Positions 6,855 to 16,430 of a stretch of 64,000 nucleotides of DNA are shown piece after piece. The first letter of the stretch is position 1, and each line of letters starts with the position of its first letter. The DNA is from Paracoccus zeaxanthinifaciens ATCC 21588 (GTDB lineage: Bacteria > Pseudomonadota > Alphaproteobacteria > Rhodobacterales > Rhodobacteraceae). The stretch is from contig NZ_ATUJ01000001.1 in the NCBI RefSeq assembly GCF_000420145.1, positions 186,001-250,000 of the forward strand. The letters are read 5' to 3'. The notes below the pieces were generated by a model. The model did not search any database. It saw only the letters and a program-made list of their open reading frames with translations, and was not told where the DNA came from. Made by a program: the position numbers and the translations under genes.

Positions 6855-9262
6855 GTCCCGCGCGGCTTGGCGCGGGTCGTGGGGTCGGCCTCGGTCGGAT
6901 CCTCGGGCCAGGGATGGCGGGGATACCTGCCGCGCATGTCCTTCCTGACATCGCCATAGCTGCTGGCCCAGAAACCCGGCAGATCCATCGTCACCTGCAC
7001 CGGACGCCCGGCGGGCGACAGCAGCGCGATCCGCAGGGGCCTGCCGCCGACGACCGGATGGCGCGTGACGCCGAACATCTCCTGCAGCTTCACCTCGATC
7101 GAGGGATCCTCGGCGTCGTAATCGATGGGCACGCGGCGCCCCAGGGGGGTCGTGAAATGCGCGGGCGCGGCACGGTCCAGCGCCTGCTGGCCGTCCCAGC
7201 CGATACGGGCCTTCAGCGCCTCGGCCAGGTCAAGCGCGCGGATGTCGCCGCGATTGCGGATGCGCGTCAGCCAGGGCAGCAGCCATTCGGGATCGGCCAG
7301 CAGGGCCGCGTCGTCCACCGGCCCCAGTTCGGGCACCAGCGCGATGCGGGCGCGCAGGCGGGCCGCGCCGCGCGACCAGGGGATGCCGTCCTGGCGCACC
7401 CCTTCCAGCGCGGCCAGCGCGATCTGGTCGTCCGGGGCGTCGGCCCAGGCGCGATCCGACAGGACCAGCGCGCCCAGCCGTTCCTGGCTGCGGGCCATCA
7501 CGCGCCCCTCGCGGCGGGACCATTCGCAGAAATCGACGGCCACGATCCGGTCGCCATGCAGGTCGCGGATCTCGGGTTCGGTCAGGGGGGCGGCCAGGCG
7601 GATGCGGGCCTCGCGCTGATCGCCATCGAGGTCCAGCGCGACGAGAAAGGCCGCGCGCCCGGTCTGATCCTCGGGGGGAAGCGCCGCGCCCTTGCCGCCC
7701 GACAGGACATAGCGCGGCTGATCGCCCTTGCGCCGCTGCCCGATCCGGTCGGGATAGGCCAGCGATGCGATGGCCCCCATCGACAGCGCGTCCCCGCCCT
7801 TGCCCGCCATCCGGCGCAGGCGCGTGGATTCCTGCCTGATCCGCGCGACGGACTGGCGGTTCACCTCGAACGGGTGACGCCCCGAGGGATCGCGCAGCGC
7901 AGCCATGCGCAGTGCAAGGTCGGCGGGGGCACCGCGCAGCGGGTCGCGGTCGGACAGCAGCGCGGCCAGATCGGCGGCCTGCGGGCCCGCCATCAGCAGC
8001 ATATGCGCCAGCCGGGGGTGCAGCGGCAGGCGGGCCAGCGCCTTGCCGTGGGGCGTGATGCGACCGCCGGCGTCCAGCGCCCCCAGCCCCGCCAGCAGGG
8101 ATTGCGCCTCGGACAGGGCGCCTTCGGGCGGCGCGGTCAGGAATGCCAGGTCGCCGGGCGCGGCGCCCCATGCGGCCAGTTCCAGCGCAAGGCCGGTCAG
8201 GTCCGCGACCTCGATCTCGGGCGGGGCGAAGGCGGGGAAGCCACCCTCCTCGGTCCGCGCCCACATGCGATAGCAGATGCCGGGCGCCACGCGGCCCGCG
8301 CGACCGCGCCGCTGCTCGGCCTCGGCACGGCTGGCGCGTTCGGTGACCAGCCGCGACATGCCGCTGCCCGGATCGAAGCGCGCCCGCCTTGCGCGGCCCA
8401 TGTCCACCACGACCCGCACCCCCGGTATCGTCAGCGAGGTTTCCGCGATCGAGGTCGCCAGCACCAGCTTGCGCCGGTCCCCCGGCGGGGCCAGCGCACC
8501 CCGCTGCGCCTTGTGGTCCAACGCGCCGAACAGGGGCGCGATCTCCAGCCCCTGCCCGTCCAGCTGGGCCGCGACGCGCCTGATCTCTCCCTCTCCGGGA
8601 AGGAAGGCCAGGATGGTGCCGCCGGTCTCGCCCGTCTCGGATGCGGCGCGGGCGATCAGGGCGGCCATCTGGTCCAGTGGCCGCGCCGCGGCGGGCAGCG
8701 GGCGGTCCAGCCAGCGCGTCTCGACCGGGAAGCTGCGCCCGTCCGAGGCGACGATGGGCGCATCGTCCAGCAGCGCGGCCACGGGACCGGCATCCAGCGT
8801 GGCCGACATCACCAGCACGGCCAAATCGTCGCGCAGCGCGCCGCGTGCCTCCCAGACGAGGGCGAGGCCCAGATCCGCGTTCAGGCTGCGTTCGTGGAAT
8901 TCGTCGAAGATGACGCAGCCGATGCCCTGCAATTCGGGATCGGACTGGATCATGCGGGTCAGGATGCCCTCGGTCACGACCTCGATCCGGGTGCCGGGCA
9001 CGGATTCGCCGCGGATGCGGAAACCGACGCTGCGCCCGACGGGTTCGCCCAATGTCTCGGCCATGCGCTCGGCTGCGGCGCGTGCGGCAAGGCGGCGTGG
9101 CTCCAGCATCAGGATGCGGCCCCGCACGCGGTCCATCAGCGCCAGCGGCACGCGCGTGGTCTTGCCCGCCCCCGGCGGCGCGGTCAGCACGGCCCGGCCA
9201 TGCGTGGTCATCGCGTCCAGAAGCGCGGGAAGGGCGTCGTCGATGGGCAGCCGTGCGGTCAT
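6851..9262 (-). CDS. hrpB: ATP-dependent helicase HrpB
   Basis: DEAH-box RNA-helicase family protein of 803 residues. The Walker A motif APPGAGKTTRVPLAL lies near residue 25-38 and the DEAH-type box IFDEFHERSLNADLG near residue 120. Motif III (VLVMSATLDAGPV), QRRGRAGR of motif VI, a helicase-associated domain and the HrpB C-terminal domain follow in order. Start at 9262 (MTARLPIDDALPAL) is preferred to the in-frame 9298, whose extra 12 residues do not resemble the family. The biological role of bacterial HrpB is poorly known; it is related to the mRNA-processing helicase HrpA. Confidence 0.93.
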   Translation of the reverse strand: MTARLPIDDALPALLDAMTTHGRAVLTAPPGAGKTTRVPLALMDRVRGRILMLEPRRLAARAAAERMAETLGEPVGRSVGFRIRGESVPGTRIEVVTEGILTRMIQSDPELQGIGCVIFDEFHERSLNADLGLALVWEARGALRDDLAVLVMSATLDAGPVAALLDDAPIVASDGRSFPVETRWLDRPLPAAARPLDQMAALIARAASETGETGGTILAFLPGEGEIRRVAAQLDGQGLEIAPLFGALDHKAQRGALAPPGDRRKLVLATSIAETSLTIPGVRVVVDMGRARRARFDPGSGMSRLVTERASRAEAEQRRGRAGRVAPGICYRMWARTEEGGFPAFAPPEIEVADLTGLALELAAWGAAPGDLAFLTAPPEGALSEAQSLLAGLGALDAGGRITPHGKALARLPLHPRLAHMLLMAGPQAADLAALLSDRDPLRGAPADLALRMAALRDPSGRHPFEVNRQSVARIRQESTRLRRMAGKGGDALSMGAIASLAYPDRIGQRRKGDQPRYVLSGGKGAALPPEDQTGRAAFLVALDLDGDQREARIRLAAPLTEPEIRDLHGDRIVAVDFCEWSRREGRVMARSQERLGALVLSDRAWADAPDDQIALAALEGVRQDGIPWSRGAARLRARIALVPELGPVDDAALLADPEWLLPWLTRIRNRGDIRALDLAEALKARIGWDGQQALDRAAPAHFTTPLGRRVPIDYDAEDPSIEVKLQEMFGVTRHPVVGGRPLRIALLSPAGRPVQVTMDLPGFWASSYGDVRKDMRGRYPRHPWPEDPTEADPTTRAKPRGT

Positions 9263-9368
9263 CGCCGCGTGATAGCGCCCCTGCCGCGCGGCTTGCAATC
9301 ACCCCCGCCCTATCAATACCGGCGGCGCGTACCTATTATCTGGAAAAGGCAGAACGAAAAGGGCAGGC

Positions 9369-10739
9369 ATGGGCATCGGCAGCGACGTGATCGAGGGCTT
9401 GGGTCTGGGCGATCCGGTCCTGCGGCTGGGCGTGACGGGATTGTCGCGCGCGGGCAAGACGGTATTCATCACCTCGCTGGTCGCGAACCTTCTGGAGCGT
9501 GGGCGGATGCATGCGCTGCGGGCGGCGGCCGACGGGCGGCTGAAGGCCGTCTGGCTGCAACCCCAGCCGGACGACACGATCCCGCGCTTCGACTATGAAC
9601 GCCACCTGGCCGCGCTGACCGGACCCCAGCCGCGCTGGCCCGAGGGGACGCGCCATGTCAGCCAGCTGCGCCTGTCGCTGCGACTGGAACCCTCGGGGCT
9701 GCTGTCGGGGCTGCGCGGGCCGCGCAACCTGCATCTGGACATCGTGGATTATCCCGGGGAATGGCTGCTGGACCTGCGCCTGATGGAACGCGATTTCGCG
9801 CAATGGTCCGCCGAGGTGCTGGAGCGTCTGCCGAACCGCCCCGGCGCGCAGGCCTTCCTGGCCGCCATCGGGGCCGAGGATGCGGGCGCGCCCTTTGCCG
9901 AACCCCGCGCGCAGGGGCTGGCCGATCTCTATACCGCGCATCTGATCGCCGCGCGCGAGGCAGGCTGGGCCGATTGCACGCCGGGGCGCTTCCTGATCCC
10001 GGGCGAGCTTGAAGGATCCCCCGCGCTGACCTTCGCGCCGCTGCCCCCGCATCTGCTGGACGGCAAGCTGGGCCGCGAATTCCGCCGCCGCTTCGAATCC
10101 TACAAGTCCCGCGTGGTGCGGCCCTTCTTCCGGGACCACTTCTCGCGGATCGACCGGCAGGTGGTGCTGGTCGACGTGTTGGGCGCGATCCACCAGGGCC
10201 CGCAGGCGGTCGAGGATACGCGCCGCGCGATGGCCGACATCCTGACCGCCTTCCGCCCCGGCCGCGCGGGCTGGCTGGCGCAGATCCTGGGCACGCGGCG
10301 CGTGGAACGCATCCTGTTCGCCGCGACCAAGGCCGATCACCTGCACCACGTCCAGCATCCGCGCCTGACCGCGATCCTGACCGCCATGCTGCGCGAGGCC
10401 CGCGACCGCGCCGATTTCCAGGGCGCCCGGACCGAGGCCATGGCCATCGCCGCCCTTCGCGCCACCACCGAGGAGATGATCGCCCATCAGGGCGAGGATC
10501 TGCCCGCCGTGCGCGGGCGGCTGCTGGACGGGCGGCAGGCGGCCTTCCACGCGGGCGATCTGCCCGCCGATCCGGGGCAGTTGCTGCATCCCGCGCGTCA
10601 GGGCGCGACGGCATGGCTGGATGACGACTATGCCATCATGAACTTCGCCCCCGCGCCGGGCACCGCGCGTCCGGGCGACGGGCCGCCCCATGTCCGGCTG
10701 GACCGCGCCGCCGAATTCCTGATCGGAGACCGCCTGTGA
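9369..10739 (+). CDS. ycjX: YcjX-family P-loop NTPase (DUF463)
   Basis: A 456-residue P-loop nucleotidase related to stress-inducible YcjX. The Walker A is GLSRAGKTVFITSLVANLL near residue 25-40, and HLDIVDYPGEWLLDL near residue 120 provides the Walker B-like region. Structural work on other YcjX proteins indicates a GTPase-like fold. The GTG start of the partner ycjF overlaps its TGA (GTGA), an arrangement kept in many proteobacteria. In enterobacteria these two genes sit with pspABC, which is absent here. Confidence 0.9.
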   Translation: MGIGSDVIEGLGLGDPVLRLGVTGLSRAGKTVFITSLVANLLERGRMHALRAAADGRLKAVWLQPQPDDTIPRFDYERHLAALTGPQPRWPEGTRHVSQLRLSLRLEPSGLLSGLRGPRNLHLDIVDYPGEWLLDLRLMERDFAQWSAEVLERLPNRPGAQAFLAAIGAEDAGAPFAEPRAQGLADLYTAHLIAAREAGWADCTPGRFLIPGELEGSPALTFAPLPPHLLDGKLGREFRRRFESYKSRVVRPFFRDHFSRIDRQVVLVDVLGAIHQGPQAVEDTRRAMADILTAFRPGRAGWLAQILGTRRVERILFAATKADHLHHVQHPRLTAILTAMLREARDRADFQGARTEAMAIAALRATTEEMIAHQGEDLPAVRGRLLDGRQAAFHAGDLPADPGQLLHPARQGATAWLDDDYAIMNFAPAPGTARPGDGPPHVRLDRAAEFLIGDRL

Positions 10740-11767
10740 CGACCGACACGCCCAAGCGCCCGCGCGGCCCCGTCCTGATCGAGCTGGAGGACGGCCCCGC
10801 GAACCCCGCCGACGCGCCGCGCATCGACGCAGATGACAGCCCCCTTCCCCGCCCCCGCACGATGGAGATGGTGACCCGGCTGGTCGGGCGCCCCCCGTCC
10901 CGCCTGACGCGACTGTTCGTCAATGCGGGCGCGGCGCTTCTGACCTTCCTGCTGGGCGTGGCCGCGCTGGAATTCATCGACGGGCTGCTGACGCGATATC
11001 CCCTGCTGGGCTGGATCGCCGTGGCGCTATTCGCGACCTTCACCCTGGCCGCGCTTGGCCTTGCGTTCCGCGAATGGCGGGCCTTCCGGCGGCTGGCCAG
11101 GATCGACGGGTTGCAGCGGCAGGCGGGCGCCGCGCTTGCGGACGAGGATCTGGCGGGCGCGAAGGTCGTGACGCGCGGCCTGCTGTCGCTCTATGCCGAC
11201 CGCCCCGAGATGCAGTGGCAGCGCGAGCGTCTGGCCGAACGCCATGACGAGGGGTTCGATGCCGAAACCGTCCTGACCCATGCCGAGGCCGAGCTTCTGG
11301 CGGGCCTCGACCAGCTGGCCCGCCGGGAAATCGAGGCCGCCGCCCGCACCGTCGCGGCCACCACCGCGCTGGTGCCCTTGGCGCTGGCCGATGTCGCGGC
11401 CGCGCTGGCCGCGAACCTGCGCATGATCCGCCGCATGGCCGAGATCTATGGCGGGCGCGCAGGCACGATCGGCGGCTGGCGGCTGGCCCGAACGGTGATG
11501 ACCCACCTGATCGCGACCGGCGCGGTCGCGGCGGGCGACGACCTGATCCAGACCGTCGCGGGCGGGGGCGTCCTTGCAAAGCTGTCGCGCCGCTTTGGCG
11601 AGGGGTTGGTGAACGGCGCCCTGACCGCCCGCGTCGGCATCGCCGCGATGGAGGTCTGCCGCCCGCTGCCCTTCATCGCGCAGCCGCGCCCGAAGGTCGG
11701 CAACCTCGTCAGTCGCGGCCTTGCCGGGCTGTTCGGCAGCGACGATCAGTCGAGGGACAGCTTGTAA
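10736..11767 (+). CDS. ycjF: YcjF/TIGR01620-family inner-membrane protein
   Basis: A 343-residue membrane protein, partner of YcjX. A Pro-rich N-terminal tail of about 55 residues precedes two hydrophobic segments (AGAALLTFLLGVAALEFI and WIAVALFATFTLAALGLAF, around residues 62-105). A mostly helical domain with AIVAA-like conserved Ala/Arg-rich stretches and a hydrophobic C-terminal region (AATTALVPLALADVAAA) follows. It starts with GTG inside the ycjX stop and ends overlapping the 3' end of the convergent GNAT gene by 22 bases. Confidence 0.85.
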   Translation: MTTDTPKRPRGPVLIELEDGPANPADAPRIDADDSPLPRPRTMEMVTRLVGRPPSRLTRLFVNAGAALLTFLLGVAALEFIDGLLTRYPLLGWIAVALFATFTLAALGLAFREWRAFRRLARIDGLQRQAGAALADEDLAGAKVVTRGLLSLYADRPEMQWQRERLAERHDEGFDAETVLTHAEAELLAGLDQLARREIEAAARTVAATTALVPLALADVAAALAANLRMIRRMAEIYGGRAGTIGGWRLARTVMTHLIATGAVAAGDDLIQTVAGGGVLAKLSRRFGEGLVNGALTARVGIAAMEVCRPLPFIAQPRPKVGNLVSRGLAGLFGSDDQSRDSL

Positions 11768-12192
11768 CCCACATGAGAGGGCTGGAACCCCAGCCCCTCG
11801 TAGAAGCGCTGGCTGTCGGTGCGCTGGCGGTTGGTCGTCAGCTGCACCAGCCCGCAGCCGCGTTCGCGGCAGCACGCGATGGCCCATTCGATCATCTGCC
11901 CGCCGATGCCCGCCCCGCGCATGTCCGAGGCGACGCGCACGGCCTCGATCTGGCCACGCGTCGTGCCCTGCAGCGACAGGCCGGGGATGAAGCTCAGCTG
12001 CAACTGGCCGACGACGCGGCCATCCGTTTCGGCCACGACCAGCAGCTGGTTCGGATCGGCGTCGATGCGGTCGAAGGCCGCCCGGTAGGCGGCCATGTCG
12101 GCACCCTCGCGGGTCGCGCCCAGGACATCGTCGCCCAGCATCTCGACCAGGCGGGGCAGATCCCCGGCCCGTGCCTTGCGGAATGCGATCAT
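11746..12192 (-). CDS. GNAT-family N-acetyltransferase
   Basis: A 148-residue acetyltransferase that would move an acetyl group from acetyl-CoA to an amine or protein. The core shows IEAVRVASDMRGAGIGGQMIEWAIACCRERG, where RGAGIGG is the acetyl-CoA pyrophosphate loop, and ends with the usual FYEGLGFQPSHVGYKLSL strand. Its ATG overlaps the stop of the MORN-repeat gene (ATGA at 12189-12192), so the two are translated as a coupled pair. The acceptor substrate is unknown. Confidence 0.88.
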   Translation of the reverse strand: MIAFRKARAGDLPRLVEMLGDDVLGATREGADMAAYRAAFDRIDADPNQLLVVAETDGRVVGQLQLSFIPGLSLQGTTRGQIEAVRVASDMRGAGIGGQMIEWAIACCRERGCGLVQLTTNRQRTDSQRFYEGLGFQPSHVGYKLSLD

Positions 12193-13667
12193 GGCGCGGC
12201 GTCGTCGGGCAGGTCGGGGGCGGCAAGATCGGGATCGGGCGTGCCCTCGGCATCCGCCGCGCCCTCGTCGGCCTCGATCAGGCGGTTGTCCTCCCACGTG
12301 CCGGCGGCGACCTGGCCGGTGGCATATCGCATGACGCCCTGCCCCTGGCGTTTCCCCCCCGAGAAGGTCCCCTCGTAGACATCGCCATTGGCATAGGTCG
12401 CGACACCGCTGCCGTCGATCTCTCCGCCCTTCCAGCCGCCCTCATAGACGAAGCCGTCGGGCGTGGTCAGGCGGCCCTGCCCCTCGCGCAGGCCATCGAC
12501 GAAGCCGCCGGTATAGACGGTCCCGTCGGGATAGGTCGCCTGACCTTCGCCGTGACGCTGCCCGTCCTTCCACGCGCCGGAATAGACATAGCCGTCGGGA
12601 TAGGACATGCGGCCCTGCCCCTCGTTGCGGGCATTGCGGAAGCCGCCCTCGTAGACCATGCCGTTGGCATAGCTGGCCTTGCCGTCGCCCTCGATCACGC
12701 CCTCGGACCACTGGCCTTCATAGGTGGAACCGTCGGCATAGGTGATCTTGCCCGTCCCGTCGGGGCGGTCGGCGCGCATCTGCCCCGCATAGATCGACCC
12801 GTCGGGATAGGTGATCGTGCCGCGCCCCTCCATCCGGCCCTCGACCCACTGGCCTTCATAGACATAGCCGTCGGCGCCGGTGAAGACGCCCTCGCCGTGG
12901 CGGCGGTCGTCCTTGAACTGGCCGTCATAGACATCGCCATTGGCATAGGTCGCGACACCCGCGCCCTGCCTGCGCCCGCCGCGCAATTCGCCCTCGTAGC
13001 GGTCGCCCGAAGGCTGGACCAGCACGCCGCGCCCCGACATCTGCCCCGCGGCCCAGACCCCGTCATAGGTCAGCCCGTCGGTCATCGTCAGCTTGCCGCG
13101 GCCCGCGCGCTGCCCGGCCATCATGCCGCCTTCATAGGTCGATCCGTCGGGATAGGTGATCTTGCCCTGCCCCTCCTTCACGCCGGAATTCCAGTCGCCT
13201 TCATAGCGGTATCCGTTGGGCTGGGTCAGCACGCCCTTGCCCTGGTGCAGCCCGCGCGCGAACTGCCCGTCATAGACCGACCCGTTGGCGTAGTTCGCGA
13301 TGCCCTGGCCCGTGATCTCGCCCGCGACCCAGTCGCCCTCGTAGGTGCCGCCATCGGCATAGGTGATCTTGCCCTGCCCGTCGGGCTTGCCCGCGGCGAA
13401 CTGGCCTTCATAGACGGACCCGTTCGGAAACTCGGCCCGGCCCTGGCCCATGATCTGGCCCTCGACCCAGTCGCCGTCATAGCGATAGCCGTTCGGCAGC
13501 TCGTAGCTGCCCTGCCCGTGCTGCACGCCGTTGCGGAACGTCCCTTCGTAGACGCCGCCATCGTCGTATTGCTTGGTGATGACCTGCGCCGCCACGGGGG
13601 CGGTCCATGCCATCCCCGCCAGCGCGATCGCGCCAAGGGCCGTCTGCGCCCGAGTTGCCCGCTTCAT
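12189..13667 (-). CDS. Exported MORN-repeat protein, 19 units
   Basis: A 492-residue protein with a Sec signal peptide (MKRATRAQTALGAIALAGMAW...VAAQ, cleavage near residue 28), followed by 19 uninterrupted repeats of exactly 23 residues. The consensus is roughly YxDGSxYEGxWxxGxxxGxGxxT; the last unit is degenerate. An acidic, Pro/Asp-rich tail of about 35 residues ends the protein. MORN repeats form long beta-hairpin rods that bind lipids or proteins; this one would lie in the periplasm. AGAGGC before the ATG at 13667 supports the start, and an apparent in-frame extension to 15527 is antisense to nadE and rejected. A GNAT enzyme is coupled downstream. Confidence 0.92.
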   Translation of the reverse strand: MKRATRAQTALGAIALAGMAWTAPVAAQVITKQYDDGGVYEGTFRNGVQHGQGSYELPNGYRYDGDWVEGQIMGQGRAEFPNGSVYEGQFAAGKPDGQGKITYADGGTYEGDWVAGEITGQGIANYANGSVYDGQFARGLHQGKGVLTQPNGYRYEGDWNSGVKEGQGKITYPDGSTYEGGMMAGQRAGRGKLTMTDGLTYDGVWAAGQMSGRGVLVQPSGDRYEGELRGGRRQGAGVATYANGDVYDGQFKDDRRHGEGVFTGADGYVYEGQWVEGRMEGRGTITYPDGSIYAGQMRADRPDGTGKITYADGSTYEGQWSEGVIEGDGKASYANGMVYEGGFRNARNEGQGRMSYPDGYVYSGAWKDGQRHGEGQATYPDGTVYTGGFVDGLREGQGRLTTPDGFVYEGGWKGGEIDGSGVATYANGDVYEGTFSGGKRQGQGVMRYATGQVAAGTWEDNRLIEADEGAADAEGTPDPDLAAPDLPDDAAP

Positions 13668-13799
13668 GCCTCTGCCCTCAAGTCGTTTGGCTTCGGGTTT
13701 AACCCATCGCCCTGCAGGGGCAAAGCCCGACTTTTCCTTTGGGGTCCGATCACCTATGTCGTTGGATGACCCGCAGGGGCCCGCACGAAGGACGACACC

Positions 13800-15458
13800 A
13801 TGACCGAACGTTTCCGCCTGACCATCGGCCAGCTGAACGCAACCGTGGGCGACCTGCCCGGCAATGCCGAGAAGGCGCGGCAGGCATGGCGGACCGCGCG
13901 CGACGCGGGCGCCGACATGCTGGCCCTGCCCGAGATGTTCATCACCGGCTACCAGACGCAGGATCTGGTGCTGAAGCCCGCCTTCACCGCGCAGGCGATC
14001 GAGGCCGTGATGGCCCTCGGGGCGGAACTGACCGACGGCCCGGCCATCGGCATCGGCGCCCCCTGGGCCGAGGACGGCAAGCTCTATAACGCCTACTGGG
14101 TGTTCCGCGACGGCAGGCTGGTCGCGCGGGTGCTGAAGCACCACCTGCCGTTCCAGCAGCTGTTCGACGAGCTGCGCCTGTTCCAGTCCGGCCCGATCAG
14201 CGGCCCCTATGCCGTCGGGTCCGCCCGCATCGGCAGCCCCATCTGCGAGGACAGCTGGTATCCCGACGTGGCCGAGACGCTGGCCGAGACCGGGGCCGAG
14301 ATCCTGGTCGTGCCGAACGGCAGCCCCTATCACCGCGAGAAGCTGGACCTGCGCATGGGCCACATGGTCGGCCGCGTGGTCGAGACCGGCCTGCCGCTGG
14401 CCTATGTGAACATGGTGGGCGGTCAGGACGACCAGATCTATGACGGGGCCAGCTTCGTGCTGAACCCCGGCGGGCGGAAGGTCGTCCAGCTGCCCGCCTT
14501 CGAGGAAGCGATCGCCCATGTCGATTTCACGCGCGGGCCCGACGGCTGGCAGGCCGAGCCCGGCCCGATGGCACCCCAGCCCGACGCATGGGAGCAGGAT
14601 TACCACGCGATGATGCTGGGCCTGCGCGACTATCTGCGCAAGTCGGGCTTCCGCAAGGTGCTGCTGGGCATGTCGGGGGGGATCGACAGCGCGCTGGTCG
14701 CCACCATCGCCGCCGACGCGATCGGGCCGGAAAACGTGCGCTGCGTGATGCTGCCCTCGGAATACACTTCGCAGACCAGCCTGGACGATGCCGCCGATTG
14801 CGCGACGCGGATCGGCGCGCGGCTGGACACGGTGCGCATCGACGGCGCGCGCGATGCGGTCGGCGGCGCGCTGGCCCACCTGATGGAGGGCACGCAGCCC
14901 GATGTCACGGAAGAAAACATCCAGTCCCGCCTGCGCGGCGTGATGCTGATGGCGATTTCCAACAAGTTCAACGAGATGCTGCTGACCACCGGCAACAAGT
15001 CCGAGGTCGCGGTCGGCTATGCCACGATCTATGGCGACATGGCGGGCGGCTACAACCCGATCAAGGATCTCTACAAGACCCGCGTCTTCGAGACCTGCCG
15101 CTGGCGCAACGCCAATCACCGCGACTGGATGATGGGCAATCCGGGCGAGGTGATCCCCCCGCGCATCATCTCGAAGCCCCCCTCGGCCGAGCTGCGCCCC
15201 GACCAGAAGGACGAGGACAGCCTGCCCCCCTACGAGGTGCTGGACGCGATCCTCGAGGGGCTGGTCGAGAAGGACCTGGCGCTGGCGGACCTCGTGGCGC
15301 AGGGCTTCGACGAGGAAACCGTCCGGCGCGTCGAGAAGCTGCTGTATATCAGCGAATGGAAGCGGTACCAGGCCGCGCCCGGTCCCCGCATCTCGACCCG
15401 CGCCTTCTGGCTGGACCGCCGCTATCCCCTGGTGAACCGCTGGCGCGACAAGATCTAG
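13800..15458 (+). CDS. nadE: Glutamine-dependent NAD+ synthetase
   Basis: Final step of NAD synthesis: amidates deamido-NAD using glutamine and ATP. The 552-residue product has a nitrilase-like glutaminase domain in residues 1-260, with the Glu of LALPEMFITGY, the Lys of VLKHHLPFQQ and the catalytic Cys of GSPICEDSWYPD. The synthetase domain (about 270-552) has the PP-loop GMSGGIDSALVATIA and the signature NKSEVAVGYATIYGDMAGG. It is divergent from the MORN gene, with 132 bases between the starts. Confidence 0.95.
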   Translation: MTERFRLTIGQLNATVGDLPGNAEKARQAWRTARDAGADMLALPEMFITGYQTQDLVLKPAFTAQAIEAVMALGAELTDGPAIGIGAPWAEDGKLYNAYWVFRDGRLVARVLKHHLPFQQLFDELRLFQSGPISGPYAVGSARIGSPICEDSWYPDVAETLAETGAEILVVPNGSPYHREKLDLRMGHMVGRVVETGLPLAYVNMVGGQDDQIYDGASFVLNPGGRKVVQLPAFEEAIAHVDFTRGPDGWQAEPGPMAPQPDAWEQDYHAMMLGLRDYLRKSGFRKVLLGMSGGIDSALVATIAADAIGPENVRCVMLPSEYTSQTSLDDAADCATRIGARLDTVRIDGARDAVGGALAHLMEGTQPDVTEENIQSRLRGVMLMAISNKFNEMLLTTGNKSEVAVGYATIYGDMAGGYNPIKDLYKTRVFETCRWRNANHRDWMMGNPGEVIPPRIISKPPSAELRPDQKDEDSLPPYEVLDAILEGLVEKDLALADLVAQGFDEETVRRVEKLLYISEWKRYQAAPGPRISTRAFWLDRRYPLVNRWRDKI

Positions 15459-15503
15459 GGGGATCGCGCTTGCATTTTCCGGCGCCCGGGGTTTCCTGGG
15501 CGC

Positions 15504-16426
15504 ATGGTTAAACTGGTTCTGATGCACAAGGCCGACTCAATCTATGACGACGTCCCCGATGTGAATACGATTTCCCATATAGATATTTGAAGGCCGTGAC
15601 CGAGGCCGTGGGCGACTGGATCGTCTATTACGAACCGGTCAAGGCCGGGCCGCGCGGCTATCATGCCGTAGCACGCATCGAAGAGGTCGTGCCCAATCCC
15701 CGCGCCCCCGGCAGGTATCTGGCACGGATCGCACCGGACAGTTTCCTACGCTTCGTAGACGATGTCCCCCGCCTTCGGGACGGCAGCCCGCTGGAATCGG
15801 CGCTGACCCATCCCGACGGCACACCCCGCAGCGGCGGCATCGTGCAATCCGCCGTGCGCCGCCTGCCCGACCGCGAATTCGCCCGTATCGTCAATCTTGG
15901 CCTGCCGCAGGACCTGGAACGGATCGAGGCCACCCGCTATGACCCCGCGGCCCCGCAGCTGGACGAGGGCGCGGCCCTGTTCGAACGTCCCGTGCTGGAG
16001 CGCCTGACCCGCCGCCCCTATCGCGACGCGGCCTTCCGCCGGAAGGTGCGCGAGGCATATGGCTATCGCTGCGCGATGTCGGGCCTGCGGCTGCGAAATG
16101 GCGGCGGCCGCCCCGAGGTTCAGGCCGCCCATATCCGTCCCGTGGAACATCAGGGCAGCGATTCCGTGCGGAACGGGCTTGCCTTGTCAGGGACCCTTCA
16201 CTGGATGTTCGACCGGGGCCTGATCTCGGTCGCCGACGACAACAGCACCATCCTGATATCGCACAACAAGGTGCCCGGCGACGTGGTCGGACGCCTGATC
16301 GCTCCGGGCGGCAGACTGATCGCGCCGGACGACCCGAGGGACTGCCCGCATCCCGAGAACCTGCGCTGGCACCGCGAGAACGTCTTCGGGCGATCTCTCG
16401 GGGACGAGGTCGCGCCCTGGGACTAG
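15504..16426 (+). pseudogene. HNH endonuclease-family gene broken by a -1 frameshift
   Basis: The gene reads MVKLVLMHKADSIYDDVPDV from the ATG at 15504, then hits a stop (TGA, 15588-15590). The +2 frame continues the family sequence without loss from 15566 (YDFPYRYLKAVTEAVGDWIVYYEPVKAG), so one base is missing near 15561-15566 (GATGTGAATACGAT). The rest is intact: an N-terminal EVE/PUA-like region, then an HNH nuclease core with YGYRCAMSGLRL, VQAAHIRPVEHQG and SVRNGLALSGTLHWMFDRGL near 16,060-16,225. The intact second frame could only start at TTG 15587. Either this is a recent pseudogene, a phase-variable or programmed shift, or a sequencing error. Confidence 0.75.
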
Positions 16427-16430
16427 GCCG

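Noticed and set aside
6858..9598. Nearly 1000-codon open frame antisense to hrpB
   Set aside because: Composition is that of a GC-rich shadow frame; the opposite strand encodes a complete HrpB with all helicase motifs.
12250..13600. Regularly spaced repeats that might be a CRISPR array or satellite
   Set aside because: The 69-base periodicity is the DNA of the 23-residue MORN units, in frame and coding throughout.
13668..15527. In-frame 620-codon N-terminal extension of the MORN protein
   Set aside because: It would run antisense through nadE, and the signal peptide and ribosome-binding site at 13667 mark the true start.
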